Notes: generated by a model not told the origin, from the letters alone. A stretch of 64,000 nt of DNA from Zhongshania sp. (GCF_029212375.1 NZ_JARGNU010000010.1:1-64000), one strand, 5' to 3'. Shown: positions 46,547 to 55,832, counted from the first letter of the stretch. A program made the numbers and translations.

Positions 46547-46930
46547 ATGTTTGGGCGTGCAACCGAAGCAGATGCCGGCAAGCGCGCAGAGCGCGCTGCC
46601 AGCATCTATTTGGAGCAGCACAAACTTAAAATTATTGAACGTAATTACCGCTGCCGCTTGGGTGAAATAGATATTATCGCCCTTAGCACTACGCATTTGG
46701 TGTTCGTCGAAGTTCGCTATCGGCGCAGCGCCAACTTCGGTAGTGGCGCCGAATCCGTGACCCCTCGCAAGCAGCAGCGGATCATGCTCACCGCCCGCCA
46801 CTACCTTGGTAGCGGTGCATGCAGCGCCAAGTACCGTGAACTTCCATGCCGCTTTGATGTCATTGAAGCTAGCCCCACACAACGGGGTGAGCTGCACTTC
46901 AATTGGCTACCCAATGCTTTTCAGGAGTGA
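46547..46930 (+). CDS. yraN: YraN family (UPF0102) nuclease-fold protein
   Basis: A 127-residue member of UPF0102, with a restriction-endonuclease-like fold and no firm function. It shows GKRAERAASIYLEQHKLKIIERNYRCRLGEIDIIAL and VFVEVRYRR, with the E-x-D and E-V-K/R type catalytic pattern. The ATG follows the lpoA stop with no gap. The lpoA-yraN-diaA-dolP order is widely conserved. Confidence 0.92.
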   Translation: MFGRATEADAGKRAERAASIYLEQHKLKIIERNYRCRLGEIDIIALSTTHLVFVEVRYRRSANFGSGAESVTPRKQQRIMLTARHYLGSGACSAKYRELPCRFDVIEASPTQRGELHFNWLPNAFQE

Positions 46931-46942
46931 GACAACAACACC

Positions 46943-47527
46943 GTGGAATATTCAGAGCAAGTAATAGACCTGTTTCATCGCCACATTGAAAGCTGCATGT
47001 ATACGATGGAGTCGCTGAGCGACGCCATCGTGCAAGCCAGCCAATGCATCGTGGAAAGTATGCTGCACGAACATAAAGTCATATGCTGTGGCGAAGGCAG
47101 TAGCGGCTTGATCGCCCACCACTTGGCCACCAATTTGCTTACCAGTTTTCAGCACGAGCGGCCGGCCCTGCCGGCGATGATTCTCAGCGCTGACGCCGCT
47201 ACCGCCATTGCCGCCGACTCCAGCTACAACGACATCTACGCAAATCAAATTCGCGCCCTAGGCCAAGCAGGTGACTGCTTGGTGCTGTGCTACAACGGCA
47301 ACGGATCTACTGCAACGCTGCGGGCCATTCAGGCCGCCCACGAGCGCAATATGCGGGTAATCTCACTCTGCAATCTAAACGGCGGCGACGCTAGCTCGTT
47401 GCTCTCCCCAGAAGACGTCGAACTCGCCTTCCCAGTAGAGGACCGCGCCCGCGTCACCGAAATGCAACTTATCGCCATTCACAGTATTTGTGAACTTATT
47501 GACAGCCAACTTTTTGGAAGCCCATAG
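46943..47527 (+). CDS. diaA: DiaA-like SIS domain protein
   Basis: A 194-residue sugar-isomerase (SIS) domain protein. It starts with GTG, with AGGAG upstream. CCGEGSSGLIAHHLATNLL, LSADAATAIAADSSYNDIY and LCYNGNGSTATLRAIQAA are the sugar-phosphate site. In E. coli DiaA binds DnaA and helps timely initiation; the fold is that of GmhA, so a phosphoheptose isomerase role is the alternative. The neighbours support diaA. Confidence 0.88.
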   Translation: MEYSEQVIDLFHRHIESCMYTMESLSDAIVQASQCIVESMLHEHKVICCGEGSSGLIAHHLATNLLTSFQHERPALPAMILSADAATAIAADSSYNDIYANQIRALGQAGDCLVLCYNGNGSTATLRAIQAAHERNMRVISLCNLNGGDASSLLSPEDVELAFPVEDRARVTEMQLIAIHSICELIDSQLFGSP

Positions 47528-47529
47528 CT

Positions 47530-48102
47530 ATGAACTCTTTTCAACGAATTAGCATCCCAATATTACTTGTCAGCTTACTTTGTGGCTGCACCCAAATACT
47601 GACCGCCACAACTGATAAACCCATAGAGGAAGACCCCGGCAGCCGCAGTTTAGGCAGCTACCTAGACGACGAAATCATCGAGACAAAGGCCTTAGTCAAT
47701 ATTCGCAAAACCGATCCCGCGCTGCAGAGTGCCCGCATTAGCGTTACCAGCCACAACGGCATTGTATTACTCACCGGCAATGCCCCGAACGAACGCCTAA
47801 GCCAATTGGCCAGCGAAGTGGCGAATGAAGTTAAGAAAGTCCGCAAGGTGCATAACGAACTTGCAATCGGCGCCGACGTGAGCATGCTGGCACGCAGCAA
47901 TGACGCATGGATTAGCACTAAAGTGAAAAGTCGTTTATCTCTCGACGACAAGCTCGACGCGTCGAAAATCAAAGTGGTCACCGAGAATGGCATTGTCTAC
48001 TTGATGGGCCTAGTATCGCAGGCCGAGTCTGAAACTGCATCGAAAATCGTTAGCGAGACTAGTGGTGTACAAAAAGTCGTTAGGGTATTTGAATACTACT
48101 AA
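47530..48102 (+). CDS. dolP: BON-domain outer-membrane lipoprotein DolP (YraP)
   Basis: A 190-residue lipoprotein with signal MNSFQRISIPILLVSLLCGC (lipobox Cys at 20) and two BON domains. The first runs from about 55 to 115 (TKALVNIRKTDPAL...GIVLLTGNAPNE), the second from about 125 to 188 (WISTKVKSRLSLDDKLDASKIKVVTENGIVYLMGLV). DolP supports outer-membrane integrity and BamA in E. coli. It ends the operon before a strong terminator. Confidence 0.93.
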   Translation: MNSFQRISIPILLVSLLCGCTQILTATTDKPIEEDPGSRSLGSYLDDEIIETKALVNIRKTDPALQSARISVTSHNGIVLLTGNAPNERLSQLASEVANEVKKVRKVHNELAIGADVSMLARSNDAWISTKVKSRLSLDDKLDASKIKVVTENGIVYLMGLVSQAESETASKIVSETSGVQKVVRVFEYY

Positions 48103-48152
48103 GAACAACGCGTAGGCCTACAGGCATTCGCAGGAAACACAGGTATAAAACG

Positions 48153-48186
48153 AAAAACGGGGCTGATTCTCATCAGCCCCGTTTTG
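48153..48186. terminator. Bidirectional terminator between dolP and sspB
   Basis: AAAACGGGGCTGA and a matching TCAGCCCCGTTTT form a long GC-rich stem with a short loop. T residues on both strands let it end dolP (plus) and sspB (minus) transcripts, which converge here. Confidence 0.92.
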
Positions 48187-48188
48187 CT

Positions 48189-48608
48189 TTACTTTACTAC
48201 TCTTAGGCTTGGCTTCGCTTTCGCTTTGCCGCTCGACAACTTACTGAGACTCGCCGTTGGCCTCGGCCCTGGCGGCTTAGGCGGCAGGTCCGGCTCTTCG
48301 GTTTCAAACAGCATGCCTTGACCGTTTTCCTTGGCATACACACCCAATACCGCAGAGATCGGCGCACTCACTTCCTGCGGTACACCGCCAAAACGGCCGC
48401 TAAAGGTTAAATAATCGTTACCGACATTCAAACCCACTACCGCTGACGGCGATATATTGAGCACAATTTGGCCGTCCTGCACATACTGCTGGGGCACAAA
48501 AACCCCTTCGTGCAGCGCATTCACAAGTACATAGGGAGTGCAGCCGTTATCGACTACCCATTCGTAAATTGCCCTAATCATATAGGAACGGCTTGATGTC
48601 ATTGCCAT
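48189..48608 (-). CDS. sspB: ClpXP adaptor SspB
   Basis: SspB carries ssrA-tagged proteins to ClpXP. The 139 residues show RSYMIRAIYEWVVDNGCTPYVLVNA, VFVPQQYVQDGQIVLNISPSAV and FSGRFGGVPQEV. A flexible acidic/proline linker follows, with the ClpX-binding tail KAKPSLRVVK at the C-terminus. It follows sspA by 18 nt, the standard pair. Confidence 0.95.
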   Translation of the reverse strand: MAMTSSRSYMIRAIYEWVVDNGCTPYVLVNALHEGVFVPQQYVQDGQIVLNISPSAVVGLNVGNDYLTFSGRFGGVPQEVSAPISAVLGVYAKENGQGMLFETEEPDLPPKPPGPRPTASLSKLSSGKAKAKPSLRVVK

Positions 48609-48626
48609 ATTTATTCGGCCAGCGGC

Positions 48627-49274
48627 TTAGGCTACTGACGCCTCGCTACGATTTTCACGCTCTTTTTCAGTCAGGCTTTCTTGGAAGGAAGGCCGCTCAA
48701 ACAAACGCGTCATATAATCGAACAGCGGCTTAGACTGACGAGTTTGCGGAATAACCACACCCAGCTGGGGCAAACGCCACAAAATTGGTGCCAAACAGCA
48801 ATCAACCAAGGTAAATTCATCGCTCATAAAAAATGGTTTTTCAGCGAAGATTGGCGCCACTGTCAGCAGACTATCGCGCAGCTCTTTGCGGGCTTTGTCG
48901 GCGTTCTTTTGATTGCCACCGAGCAATAGCTCATCAACCAAGCGGCACCAGTCGCGCTCGATACGATAAATATACTGACGGCTTTCACCACGTGCAACTG
49001 GGTAAACTGGCAGCAACGGCGGGTGCGGGAAGCGCTCGTCCAAATATTCCATCATGACTTTGGATTCATACAAAGCCAAATCGCGGTCAACCAAAGTTGG
49101 TAGCGAATTATACGGATTCAATTCGGCGACTTCTTCCGGCAAAGTGCCCGGCTTTACATCGACGATATCAACAGTTACGCCTTTTTCGGCCAATACAATT
49201 CTCACCCGATGACAGTAATGACTCGCTGCGTCGGAAAAGAAAGTCATGGTAGAACGCTTGGCAACAACGCCCAT
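48627..49274 (-). CDS. sspA: Stringent starvation protein A
   Basis: SspA is a glutathione-S-transferase-fold protein that binds RNA polymerase in stress and stationary phase. The 215 residues show [58 protein letters not shown] and a helical C-terminal domain. I start at the ATG at 49274 with GAGGTGAG upstream. It lies 110 nt after the cytochrome gene, past a terminator. Confidence 0.95.
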   Translation of the reverse strand: MGVVAKRSTMTFFSDAASHYCHRVRIVLAEKGVTVDIVDVKPGTLPEEVAELNPYNSLPTLVDRDLALYESKVMMEYLDERFPHPPLLPVYPVARGESRQYIYRIERDWCRLVDELLLGGNQKNADKARKELRDSLLTVAPIFAEKPFFMSDEFTLVDCCLAPILWRLPQLGVVIPQTRQSKPLFDYMTRLFERPSFQESLTEKERENRSEASVA

Positions 49275-49299
49275 TGATCTCACCTCAAATTATCAAACT

Positions 49300-49338
49300 A
49301 AAAACAACAAACGGGCAGCTCCATAAAGAACCGCCCGC
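49300..49338 (-). terminator. Terminator after the cytochrome bc1 genes
   Basis: On the minus strand CGGGCGG and CTGCCCG pair (one G-U) and are followed by TTTGTTGTTTTT. It lies 46 nt past the cytochrome b/c1 stop and before sspA. Confidence 0.68.
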
Positions 49339-49384
49339 TGACTCTTACCCGCCTGCCCAAAAACCGGCGCAAGCTGATGGATTT

Positions 49385-51442
49385 TTAATGCACGTCTTTC
49401 CAGTATTCGCGATTCAACAAGAAGGCAAATACGAAGAACAAAGCAATAAACAGCAGCACAAAAACACCAATGCGCTTACTTTTTACCTGCGAAGGCTCGC
49501 CGATATATTCCAAAAAGTTAACCAAGTCATAAACGACTTTATCATACTCTGCTGGACTCAGGGCGCCCTCAGGGCTGTAGGTAAATGAACCGCAGGGGTT
49601 AAGCGCCTTGCCATCTTCACCAAAAAGAATATCTTCGCCGGTCAATTCGTCGCGCAATACGCCGCCGTTATGGGCGTGAACTGGACCAGGTGCGCACTCA
49701 GGCATACCCTGCAACTCAGCCATAACATGGGGCATACCCACGTCTTTAAAGACTTTATTGTTCACACCATAAGGGCGCGACGGATCCGCGTAAAAGGTGC
49801 GCAAATAGGTGTACAACCACTCAGGACTACGAGCGCGCGCCACCAACGTTAAATTAGGCGGTGCCGCGCCAAACCACTTTTTTGCGTCGGCAGGGGCCAT
49901 TGAATTGTGCATAAGTGATCCGATTTTGGCGTCACTATCAAATTTCAAATGGCTCTCAAATAGCTCCAGCGGAATACCAAGATCTTCAGCAGTGCGCTGG
50001 TAACGCGCATAGTTCAGCGAGTGACAACCCATACAATAGTTCATATAGGTCGCTGCGCCGCTCTGCAAAGATGGCAGGTCGGTAACATCGGTTTCGATAT
50101 GATCACAGGCCACAGTGCCGCAATCAAAGTTAGACTCTGAACCCGCCGCTTTAAGTGGCAGCACAGTTAACAGAATCACAACCAATAACACCAACATACT
50201 CTTCCAGAAACCCATACCACCATCGGTAGTACGAGTAGGCTCCGGCTTGGTCGCTTCCCATTTAGTCCAGAACGGCATCAGCAAGAAGAAGGCAAAGTAG
50301 ATCACCGAGCAGATACGCGCCAACAAAGTCCGCGCTTCGGTCGGCGCCTTCACACCCAATACACCAAGGATTAAGAAAGAGGCAACAAAAATCAAAATGG
50401 CCGCTTTACTGAAATTACCTTTGTAACGAATCGACTTAACTTTGCTGCGATCCAACCATGGCAGTAAGAACAAAATGGCTACCGAAGCGCCAAAGGCCAT
50501 AAAGCCCATTAGCTTATCCGGCACAGCGCGCAGCACTGAATAGAACGGCGTGAAATACCAAACCGGTGCAATGTGCTCAGGGGTTTTCAAGCCATTAGCA
50601 ATTTCAAAGTTGGCGTGTTCTAGGAAGTAACCGCCCATCTCCGGCATAAAGAACACAATAGCGCAGAAAACAAACAGGAAGACCGCAATCGCCGTTAAAT
50701 CATGAACGGTGTAATACGGGTGGAAAGCCACGCCATCCAGAGGTATGCCATTGGCATCCTTGTTTTTCTTGATTTCTACACCGTCGGGGTTATTTGAACC
50801 CACTTCGTGCAGCGCCAGCAAATGCAGCACAACCAAGGCAATCAGGATAATTGGCAAGGCAACAACATGTAGAGCAAAGAAACGGTTTAGAGTCACCCCA
50901 GAAATAAGGAAGTCGCCGCGAACCCACTGCACAATATCGTCACCGACTACAGGTATCGCGCCAAATAGCGAAATAATAACCTGCGCACCCCAATAGGACA
51001 TTTGCCCCCAAGGCAGTACATAACCAACAAAGGCTTCGGCCATCAGCGCAAGGAAGATGAACATACCGAAAACCCAAATCAATTCACGGGGTTTTTGGTA
51101 TGAGCCATACAACAGGCCGCGGAACATATGCAGGTAAACCACAATAAAGAATGCCGAAGCACCGGTGGAATGCATATAGCGAATGATCCAACCAAAGTCG
51201 ACATCACGCATGATGTATTCAACAGAGTTGAATGCTTCTTCAGAGCTGGGGGTAAAACTCATGGTTAGCCATACGCCGGTCAGCAGCTGGTTAACCAGCA
51301 CTACTAGCGACAACACACCAAAGAAATACCAGAAATTAAAGTTTTTCGGCGCGTAGTATTTACCCATATGGGTATCCCACGCACGCATGATTGGCAGACG
51401 GGCATCAACCCAATCGCGCAAACCCACTAGCATTTTGACCAT
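49385..51442 (-). CDS. Fused cytochrome b / cytochrome c1 of the bc1 complex
   Basis: One 685-residue frame covers two subunits of ubiquinol-cytochrome c reductase. Residues 1-400 are cytochrome b, with heme ligands H91/H105 and H192/H207 and an APVWYFTPFY Qo motif near 292-301. Residues about 410-432 (GFWKSMLVLLVVILLTVLPLKAAG) look like a signal or membrane segment. Residues from 435 are cytochrome c1, with the heme site CMGCHSLNY at 470-478, PPNLTLVARARSPEWLYTYLRTFY and a C-terminal anchor FVLLFIALFFVFAFLL. The usual gammaproteobacterial arrangement is two genes (petB, petC). Fused fbcH genes, cut after translation, are known in Bradyrhizobium. It starts next to petA. Confidence 0.93.
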   Translation of the reverse strand: MVKMLVGLRDWVDARLPIMRAWDTHMGKYYAPKNFNFWYFFGVLSLVVLVNQLLTGVWLTMSFTPSSEEAFNSVEYIMRDVDFGWIIRYMHSTGASAFFIVVYLHMFRGLLYGSYQKPRELIWVFGMFIFLALMAEAFVGYVLPWGQMSYWGAQVIISLFGAIPVVGDDIVQWVRGDFLISGVTLNRFFALHVVALPIILIALVVLHLLALHEVGSNNPDGVEIKKNKDANGIPLDGVAFHPYYTVHDLTAIAVFLFVFCAIVFFMPEMGGYFLEHANFEIANGLKTPEHIAPVWYFTPFYSVLRAVPDKLMGFMAFGASVAILFLLPWLDRSKVKSIRYKGNFSKAAILIFVASFLILGVLGVKAPTEARTLLARICSVIYFAFFLLMPFWTKWEATKPEPTRTTDGGMGFWKSMLVLLVVILLTVLPLKAAGSESNFDCGTVACDHIETDVTDLPSLQSGAATYMNYCMGCHSLNYARYQRTAEDLGIPLELFESHLKFDSDAKIGSLMHNSMAPADAKKWFGAAPPNLTLVARARSPEWLYTYLRTFYADPSRPYGVNNKVFKDVGMPHVMAELQGMPECAPGPVHAHNGGVLRDELTGEDILFGEDGKALNPCGSFTYSPEGALSPAEYDKVVYDLVNFLEYIGEPSQVKSKRIGVFVLLFIALFFVFAFLLNREYWKDVH

Positions 51443-52038
51443 TACGCAGCCCCCTGATCAATACCGATAACAAGCACACCGTTACCCTCAAAGGAATAAG
51501 GAGGGACAACAAGGTTTTGAGACGCTGGTGAACCCTGATAAACACGTCCAGCCAAGTCAAAGCGCGAACCGTGACAAGGGCAGAAGAATCCACCTAGCCA
51601 AGCTTTACCACCTAGATCAGGCACACCCACTTCTGGGTGATGCTTAGGCGCACAACCCAAATGCGTACACAAGCCGACCAGAACCAAATATTCCGGACGA
51701 ATTGAGCGAGTAATGGTTTCAACATAGGCAGGCTGATCCGAACCGGTCGATTCAGGATCTTTAAGATATTGTGCTAGCTCGTTGAGACCAGCAAGCTGTT
51801 CTTCGGTGCGACGCACCACATAAACAGGTTTGCCACGCCATTCAACAACAACCATCTGACCCGGCTCAAGCTTACTAATGTCAGCCTTTACTGGCGCACC
51901 GGCAGCTTTTGCTTTAGCACTAGGGTTCCAAGAACCCACAAATGGCGTTGCTATACCAACGGCCCCGGCGGCACCAACAACAGATGTTGCGGCCGTCAGG
52001 AAACGTCGACGCCCTGTATTTACGCCGTCATTACTCAT
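51442..52038 (-). CDS. petA: Rieske iron-sulfur subunit of the bc1 complex
   Basis: PetA carries the 2Fe-2S cluster that takes electrons from quinol. The 198 residues have a twin-arginine signal-anchor (GRRRFLTAATSVVGAAGAVG), the UCR-Fe-S N-terminal pattern and cluster motifs CTHLGCAP and CPCHGSRFD near residues 127 and 152. It is the first gene of the operon. Its stop codon shares the base at 51442 with the start of the cytochrome b/c1 gene. Confidence 0.97.
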   Translation of the reverse strand: MSNDGVNTGRRRFLTAATSVVGAAGAVGIATPFVGSWNPSAKAKAAGAPVKADISKLEPGQMVVVEWRGKPVYVVRRTEEQLAGLNELAQYLKDPESTGSDQPAYVETITRSIRPEYLVLVGLCTHLGCAPKHHPEVGVPDLGGKAWLGGFFCPCHGSRFDLAGRVYQGSPASQNLVVPPYSFEGNGVLVIGIDQGAA

Positions 52039-52161
52039 GACGATTCCCCCATAACATACGAAAAGTCAGGCTGGCCCCGCTAGATGAGCGGAACCCACTC
52101 CAAAATTCCAAATGGGCCAAATACTAATGAACTTGACCCATTCTGACAATAATAATGCGCG

Positions 52162-52187
52162 ACAAAGATCCGTATCCAGATCTTTGT
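52162..52187. other. Perfect hairpin upstream of petA
   Basis: ACAAAGATC and GATCTTTGT are perfect 9-bp arms with an 8-nt loop. It lies just behind the rpsI terminator and 124 nt before petA. It may be an operator or an mRNA leader element for the bc1 operon; nothing more is visible. Confidence 0.4.
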
Positions 52188-52193
52188 TCAGGC

Positions 52194-52230
52194 AAAAAAA
52201 AACGCCCACATCGTAGCTCGTGGGCGTTTT
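52194..52230 (-). terminator. Terminator of rplM-rpsI
   Basis: On the minus strand AAAACGCCCAC and GTGGGCGTTTT pair around a 10-nt loop and are followed by nine T residues. It lies 47 nt past the rpsI stop codon and closes the ribosomal operon. Confidence 0.92.
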
Positions 52231-52276
52231 CCGAAAGCCGCAATGGGCAGTCTCCACAGGCCAGAGGCCGTCGCGG

Positions 52277-52669
52277 TTAACGCTTGGAGAATTGTGGCTT
52301 CTTACGAGCTTTACGCAGACCGACTTTCTTACGTTCAACTTCACGTGAATCTCGGGTTACGAAACCAGCTTTACGCAGACTGCTGCGCAGGCCTTCGTCA
52401 TATTCCATAAGAGCACGAGTAATGCCATGGCGAATCGCACCGGCTTGGCCGAAACTGCCACCACCTGCAACGGTCACCAAAATATCAAACTTTTCAGACA
52501 TTTCGACCAGCTCTAATGGCTGACGAACGATCATGCGTGCTACTTCACGACCAAAATACTGGTCAAGAGTGCGATCGTTAACTGAAATAGCGCCGGTTCC
52601 TGCTCTCAGGAATACACGGGCTGACGAGGTTTTACGGCGACCTGTACCGTAATACTGGGTGGCTGACAT
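52277..52669 (-). CDS. rpsI: 30S ribosomal protein S9
   Basis: The 130 residues are a full-length S9, with [40 protein letters not shown] and the basic tail [18 protein letters not shown] that reaches the ribosomal P site. It follows rplM by 12 nt. Confidence 0.99.
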   Translation of the reverse strand: MSATQYYGTGRRKTSSARVFLRAGTGAISVNDRTLDQYFGREVARMIVRQPLELVEMSEKFDILVTVAGGGSFGQAGAIRHGITRALMEYDEGLRSSLRKAGFVTRDSREVERKKVGLRKARKKPQFSKR

Positions 52670-52681
52670 ATTACGCTTCCG

Positions 52682-53110
52682 TTAGATGTTCAGTTCAACT
52701 GGCTGCTGAGCGGTATGGGGATGCTCAGTACCAGCGTAAACTTTCAATTTTTTAAACATAGCACGACCCAGCGGGTTCTTGGGCAACATACCCTTTACCG
52801 CTCCCTGGATCACGCGCTCAGGGGCTTTCTCGATCAACTTCTCGAAGCTCATCGACTTCAATCCACCCGGATAACCGGTGTGGTGATGGTAGATCTTACC
52901 ACTTGCCTTATTGCCGGTAACGCGAATTTTTTCCGCATTAACAACAACGATATAATCGCCAGTATCAACATGAGGCGTGTATTCAGGCTTATGCTTACCG
53001 CGCAAACGATGCGCAATTTCACTGGCCAAACGACCCAATGTTTTTTCGGCGGCGTCTACTACGTACCAGTCATGTATTACGTCACTGGGTTTTGCGCTTA
53101 AGGTTTTCAT
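52682..53110 (-). CDS. rplM: 50S ribosomal protein L13
   Basis: The 142 residues are full-length L13: [50 protein letters not shown], then HHTGYPGG and [24 protein letters not shown]. It is first in rplM-rpsI and has a good promoter upstream. Confidence 0.99.
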   Translation of the reverse strand: MKTLSAKPSDVIHDWYVVDAAEKTLGRLASEIAHRLRGKHKPEYTPHVDTGDYIVVVNAEKIRVTGNKASGKIYHHHTGYPGGLKSMSFEKLIEKAPERVIQGAVKGMLPKNPLGRAMFKKLKVYAGTEHPHTAQQPVELNI

Positions 53111-53150
53111 GTGTCTCGCCTATAGGGCCCGTACCGAACAAAGAGCGCGA

Positions 53151-53179
53151 ATACTACATAAGCGCCACAGGTTTTTCAA
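53151..53179 (-). promoter_or_regulatory. rplM-rpsI promoter
   Basis: On the minus strand TTGAAA (53174-53179), a 17-nt spacer and TAGTAT (53151-53156) form a clear sigma-70 promoter about 40 nt before the rplM ATG. A GCGCTC discriminator follows the -10, as in stringently controlled operons. Confidence 0.72.
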
Positions 53180-53220
53180 GCGGAATATTTGGTTTTCTAA
53201 AGGAATAGCGACAAACACCG

Positions 53221-54330
53221 TTATGGACGGTGCTCTTGCCCAAGATAGTCCTCAGACTGCATTTCCAGCAGACGACTCTGAGTCCGCTCAAACTCAAAAT
53301 CCAATCGGCCGCCAGTATACAGATTTTCAAGGGAAACTGCAGCCGACAAAACCAATTTAACGTTGCGATCGTAAAATTCATCAATTAAGTTAATGAAACG
53401 CCGCGCCTGATCGTCGCGCCCCGCCCCCATTTGCGGCACATTGCTAACCACTACCGCATGAAACACCCGCGCCAATTCTATATAGTCATACTGACTGCGT
53501 GGGCCATCACAGAGTTCGACAAAGTCAAACCACGCCACATCGTCGGCCACATAGCGCGCCACAATGTTTCGCCCTTCTATATCTAGAGCTTGATCAGCAC
53601 TGACCGGCTCAGGCGCCAAGCGCTGAAAACTCCGCATCAAACTTTGCTCTGCCGCCTCGCCCAGCGGTTGATAATATAATTCAGCCTGCTCAAGAGCCCG
53701 CAAGCGGTAATCAACCCCGCCATCCACGTTGACGACTTCGGTACGTTGATTCAACAAGGCAATTGCTGGCAGAAACCTCGCGCGCTGCAAGCCATCTTTA
53801 TAGAGACCGTCGGGAACAATATTTGAGGTCGCCACTAAAACCACGCCGCGCTCGAACAAACGCTCAAACAAACCAGCAAGTATCATCGCATCGGTGATAT
53901 CCGAGACAAAAAACTCGTCAAAGCAAATCACTCTCGCCTCATCAGCGATGCGATCCGCGACAATCACAAGGGGGTTTTTTTCACCAGAAAGGGATTTCAG
54001 CTCTTTATGGACCCGCTGCATAAAGCGATGGAAATGCGCTCGCAATTTATTTTCAAACGGCAGGGTGTCGAAAAAGGTGTCCATCAAATAGGTTTTACCG
54101 CGCCCCACTCCGCCCCAAAAATACAGACCTTTAATATCGGCCACGGGTGATTTACGCCGCGTAATGCGCGCACTAACACTCGCCCAAAGCCCTGTCGCGC
54201 TAGGCATGGGCTGCGCCACAAGATCATCGTATAGACGCTGCAGACACATAACCGCTTGTTCTTGAGCTGCATCGTAAGAAAAATCTGCCAACTCAAGATC
54301 ACGGCGATATCGCTGTATAGGGGTAGCCAT
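53221..54330 (-). CDS. zapE: Cell division AFG1-like ATPase ZapE
   Basis: ZapE is an AFG1-family P-loop ATPase tied to Z-ring dynamics. The 369 residues show YRRDLELADFSYDAAQEQAVMCLQRLYDDL, Walker A GGVGRGKTYLMDTFFD, HFHRFMQRVH and Walker B ICFDEFFVSDITDAMIL. TSNIVPDGLYKDGLQRARFLPAI and RFINLIDEFYDRNVKL also fit. I start at the ATG at 54330, with GAGG upstream. It is divergent from zapG, as in E. coli. Confidence 0.94.
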   Translation of the reverse strand: MATPIQRYRRDLELADFSYDAAQEQAVMCLQRLYDDLVAQPMPSATGLWASVSARITRRKSPVADIKGLYFWGGVGRGKTYLMDTFFDTLPFENKLRAHFHRFMQRVHKELKSLSGEKNPLVIVADRIADEARVICFDEFFVSDITDAMILAGLFERLFERGVVLVATSNIVPDGLYKDGLQRARFLPAIALLNQRTEVVNVDGGVDYRLRALEQAELYYQPLGEAAEQSLMRSFQRLAPEPVSADQALDIEGRNIVARYVADDVAWFDFVELCDGPRSQYDYIELARVFHAVVVSNVPQMGAGRDDQARRFINLIDEFYDRNVKLVLSAAVSLENLYTGGRLDFEFERTQSRLLEMQSEDYLGQEHRP

Positions 54331-54479
54331 TGTATGAGCCTCGTTCAAGACGGCGCAACTTTACCGGCCTGATTGTGAATTGGCAATTTTTTATCTCGGA
54401 TTACTGAACCACAGAGCGCGAGCAGTTATACTTAGTTATACGAGAGTGACAAACACGTCGACTCACCGGAGGAGCTTCT

Positions 54480-54956
54480 GTGCAAGACTTTACCACATTG
54501 ATCGCCGTTGCCATTATTTGCCTATTAAGTGGCGCCGCCATAGGCTACTTCGTCTTGGGCCGACTAAAACCCGAGCAGCAGAACCGTGCAGCACTAGAAA
54601 AGCAGTTCAGCGAAATGCAACAACAGCAGCAGGATTACCAGCAGCAAGTTAGCAGCCATTTCGACCGCACTGGCGAACTCCTTAACGAACTCGCCGAAAG
54701 CTACCGCAGCGTCCACAACCATATTGTGGAAGGCGCCCAAAATTTGCACAGTTCAGGCATCAGCCCGCTGCAAGCCCTCCCCGAAGGCCGTCCCGTACTG
54801 GAAAGCAAATCCAACAAAGTTGTGCCCTCGGCACCACCACTAGATTACGCACCTCGCCAGCCCGGCAAAAAAGGCGCACTGCACGAAGAGTTCGGCATGG
54901 ACTCCGAAAAGAAAACCAAAGAACAAATCACCCCGCCGGTAGCGCCGCACCTCTGA
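54480..54956 (+). CDS. zapG: ZapG (YhcB, DUF1043) division-associated membrane protein
   Basis: A 158-residue protein with one N-terminal membrane helix (LIAVAIICLLSGAAIGYFVLG) and a coiled coil rich in Gln (EKQFSEMQQQQQDYQQQVSSHFDRTGELLNELAESYRSVHNH), the DUF1043 signature. The tail is disordered and Pro/Lys-rich. It starts at GTG after GGAGGAG. YhcB/ZapG links division and envelope synthesis in E. coli. Confidence 0.9.
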   Translation: MQDFTTLIAVAIICLLSGAAIGYFVLGRLKPEQQNRAALEKQFSEMQQQQQDYQQQVSSHFDRTGELLNELAESYRSVHNHIVEGAQNLHSSGISPLQALPEGRPVLESKSNKVVPSAPPLDYAPRQPGKKGALHEEFGMDSEKKTKEQITPPVAPHL

Positions 54957-55005
54957 TTTCGCCGGCGTCACTTGCCAGCACCCAATCAGCCCATGCAAAA
55001 AGTAC

Positions 55006-55027
55006 GCCCTAGCAGCTAAGCTAGGGC
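55006..55027. terminator. Possible terminator between zapG and the Nif3 gene
   Basis: GCCCTAGC and GCTAGGGC are perfect 8-bp arms with a 6-nt loop, in the gap between two convergent genes. No long T tract follows on either strand, so termination would be weak or Rho-assisted. Confidence 0.45.
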
Positions 55028-55070
55028 CTTACCGACCTGTCAGAGCATCACAACACGCTCCACACGCCCG

Positions 55071-55832
55071 CTAGGCGGGGTTATCGATGTCGATAAACTC
55101 ATGATATAAATCAAAGCGCCCAGCCAGCTCCGCAGCCAAGGCCTGCACCCCGTAGCGCTCAGTGGCGTGATGACCTGCGCCAATATAGTGAATCCCCAGC
55201 TCTCGCGCAGCCAAAATAGTTGGCTCCGACACCTCGCCACTGAGAAAAGCGTCCATGCCCAGCGCAGCTGCCTTCTCTATATAAGACTGCGCCCCGCCCG
55301 TACACCAAGCAATACTCCGAATTGGCCGGCCGTGCCCCAGCTCTAATAGCGGGCGCCGCCCCAAAATTGTGGCGATATGATCAGCAAAATCCTGCGCTGA
55401 CTGAGGGGCTGCTAACACCCCAACATTACCCACCGAACGGGGATTGTTCGGTTCAAGCCCACCCTGCACGGTAATACCCAACTGCTTAGCCAACTGAATA
55501 TTATTACCCAATTCGGGATGTGCATCTAAGGGCAGGTGATAGGCGATCAAACTAATATCGTGCTGCAGCAATAACGCCAAGCGACGGCGCTTCATACCAA
55601 CCACACAAGGATCTTCGCCCCGCCAAAAATAGCCGTGGTGTACTATGATGGCGTCAGCCTGTGCGTCTATTGCCGCCTCGATCAAGGCCTGCGACGCCGT
55701 CACCCCCGACACAATCCGACGCACATCACTGCGCCCAGCTACCTGCAGCCCATTTGGGCAGTAGTCGTTAAAATTTTGCGGCGCCAGCAGCTCGTCTGCG
55801 GCGGCCACTAAGGCGGACAATGAAACACTCAT
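55071..55832 (-). CDS. Nif3-like dinuclear metal-centre protein (YbgI/DUF34)
   Basis: A 253-residue Nif3/YbgI (DUF34) protein that forms a toroidal hexamer with a two-metal site; GTP cyclohydrolase I type 2 is a common but unproven label. It shows NDYCPNGLQVAG, IVHHGYFWRGEDP (metal His pair), IAYHLPLDAHPELGNN, WCTGGAQSY, DAFLSGEVSEPT and GAGHHATERYGVQALA. The ATG at 55832 has AGGAG in front; the reading to 55889 is not needed. Confidence 0.92.
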   Translation of the reverse strand: MSVSLSALVAAADELLAPQNFNDYCPNGLQVAGRSDVRRIVSGVTASQALIEAAIDAQADAIIVHHGYFWRGEDPCVVGMKRRRLALLLQHDISLIAYHLPLDAHPELGNNIQLAKQLGITVQGGLEPNNPRSVGNVGVLAAPQSAQDFADHIATILGRRPLLELGHGRPIRSIAWCTGGAQSYIEKAAALGMDAFLSGEVSEPTILAARELGIHYIGAGHHATERYGVQALAAELAGRFDLYHEFIDIDNPA

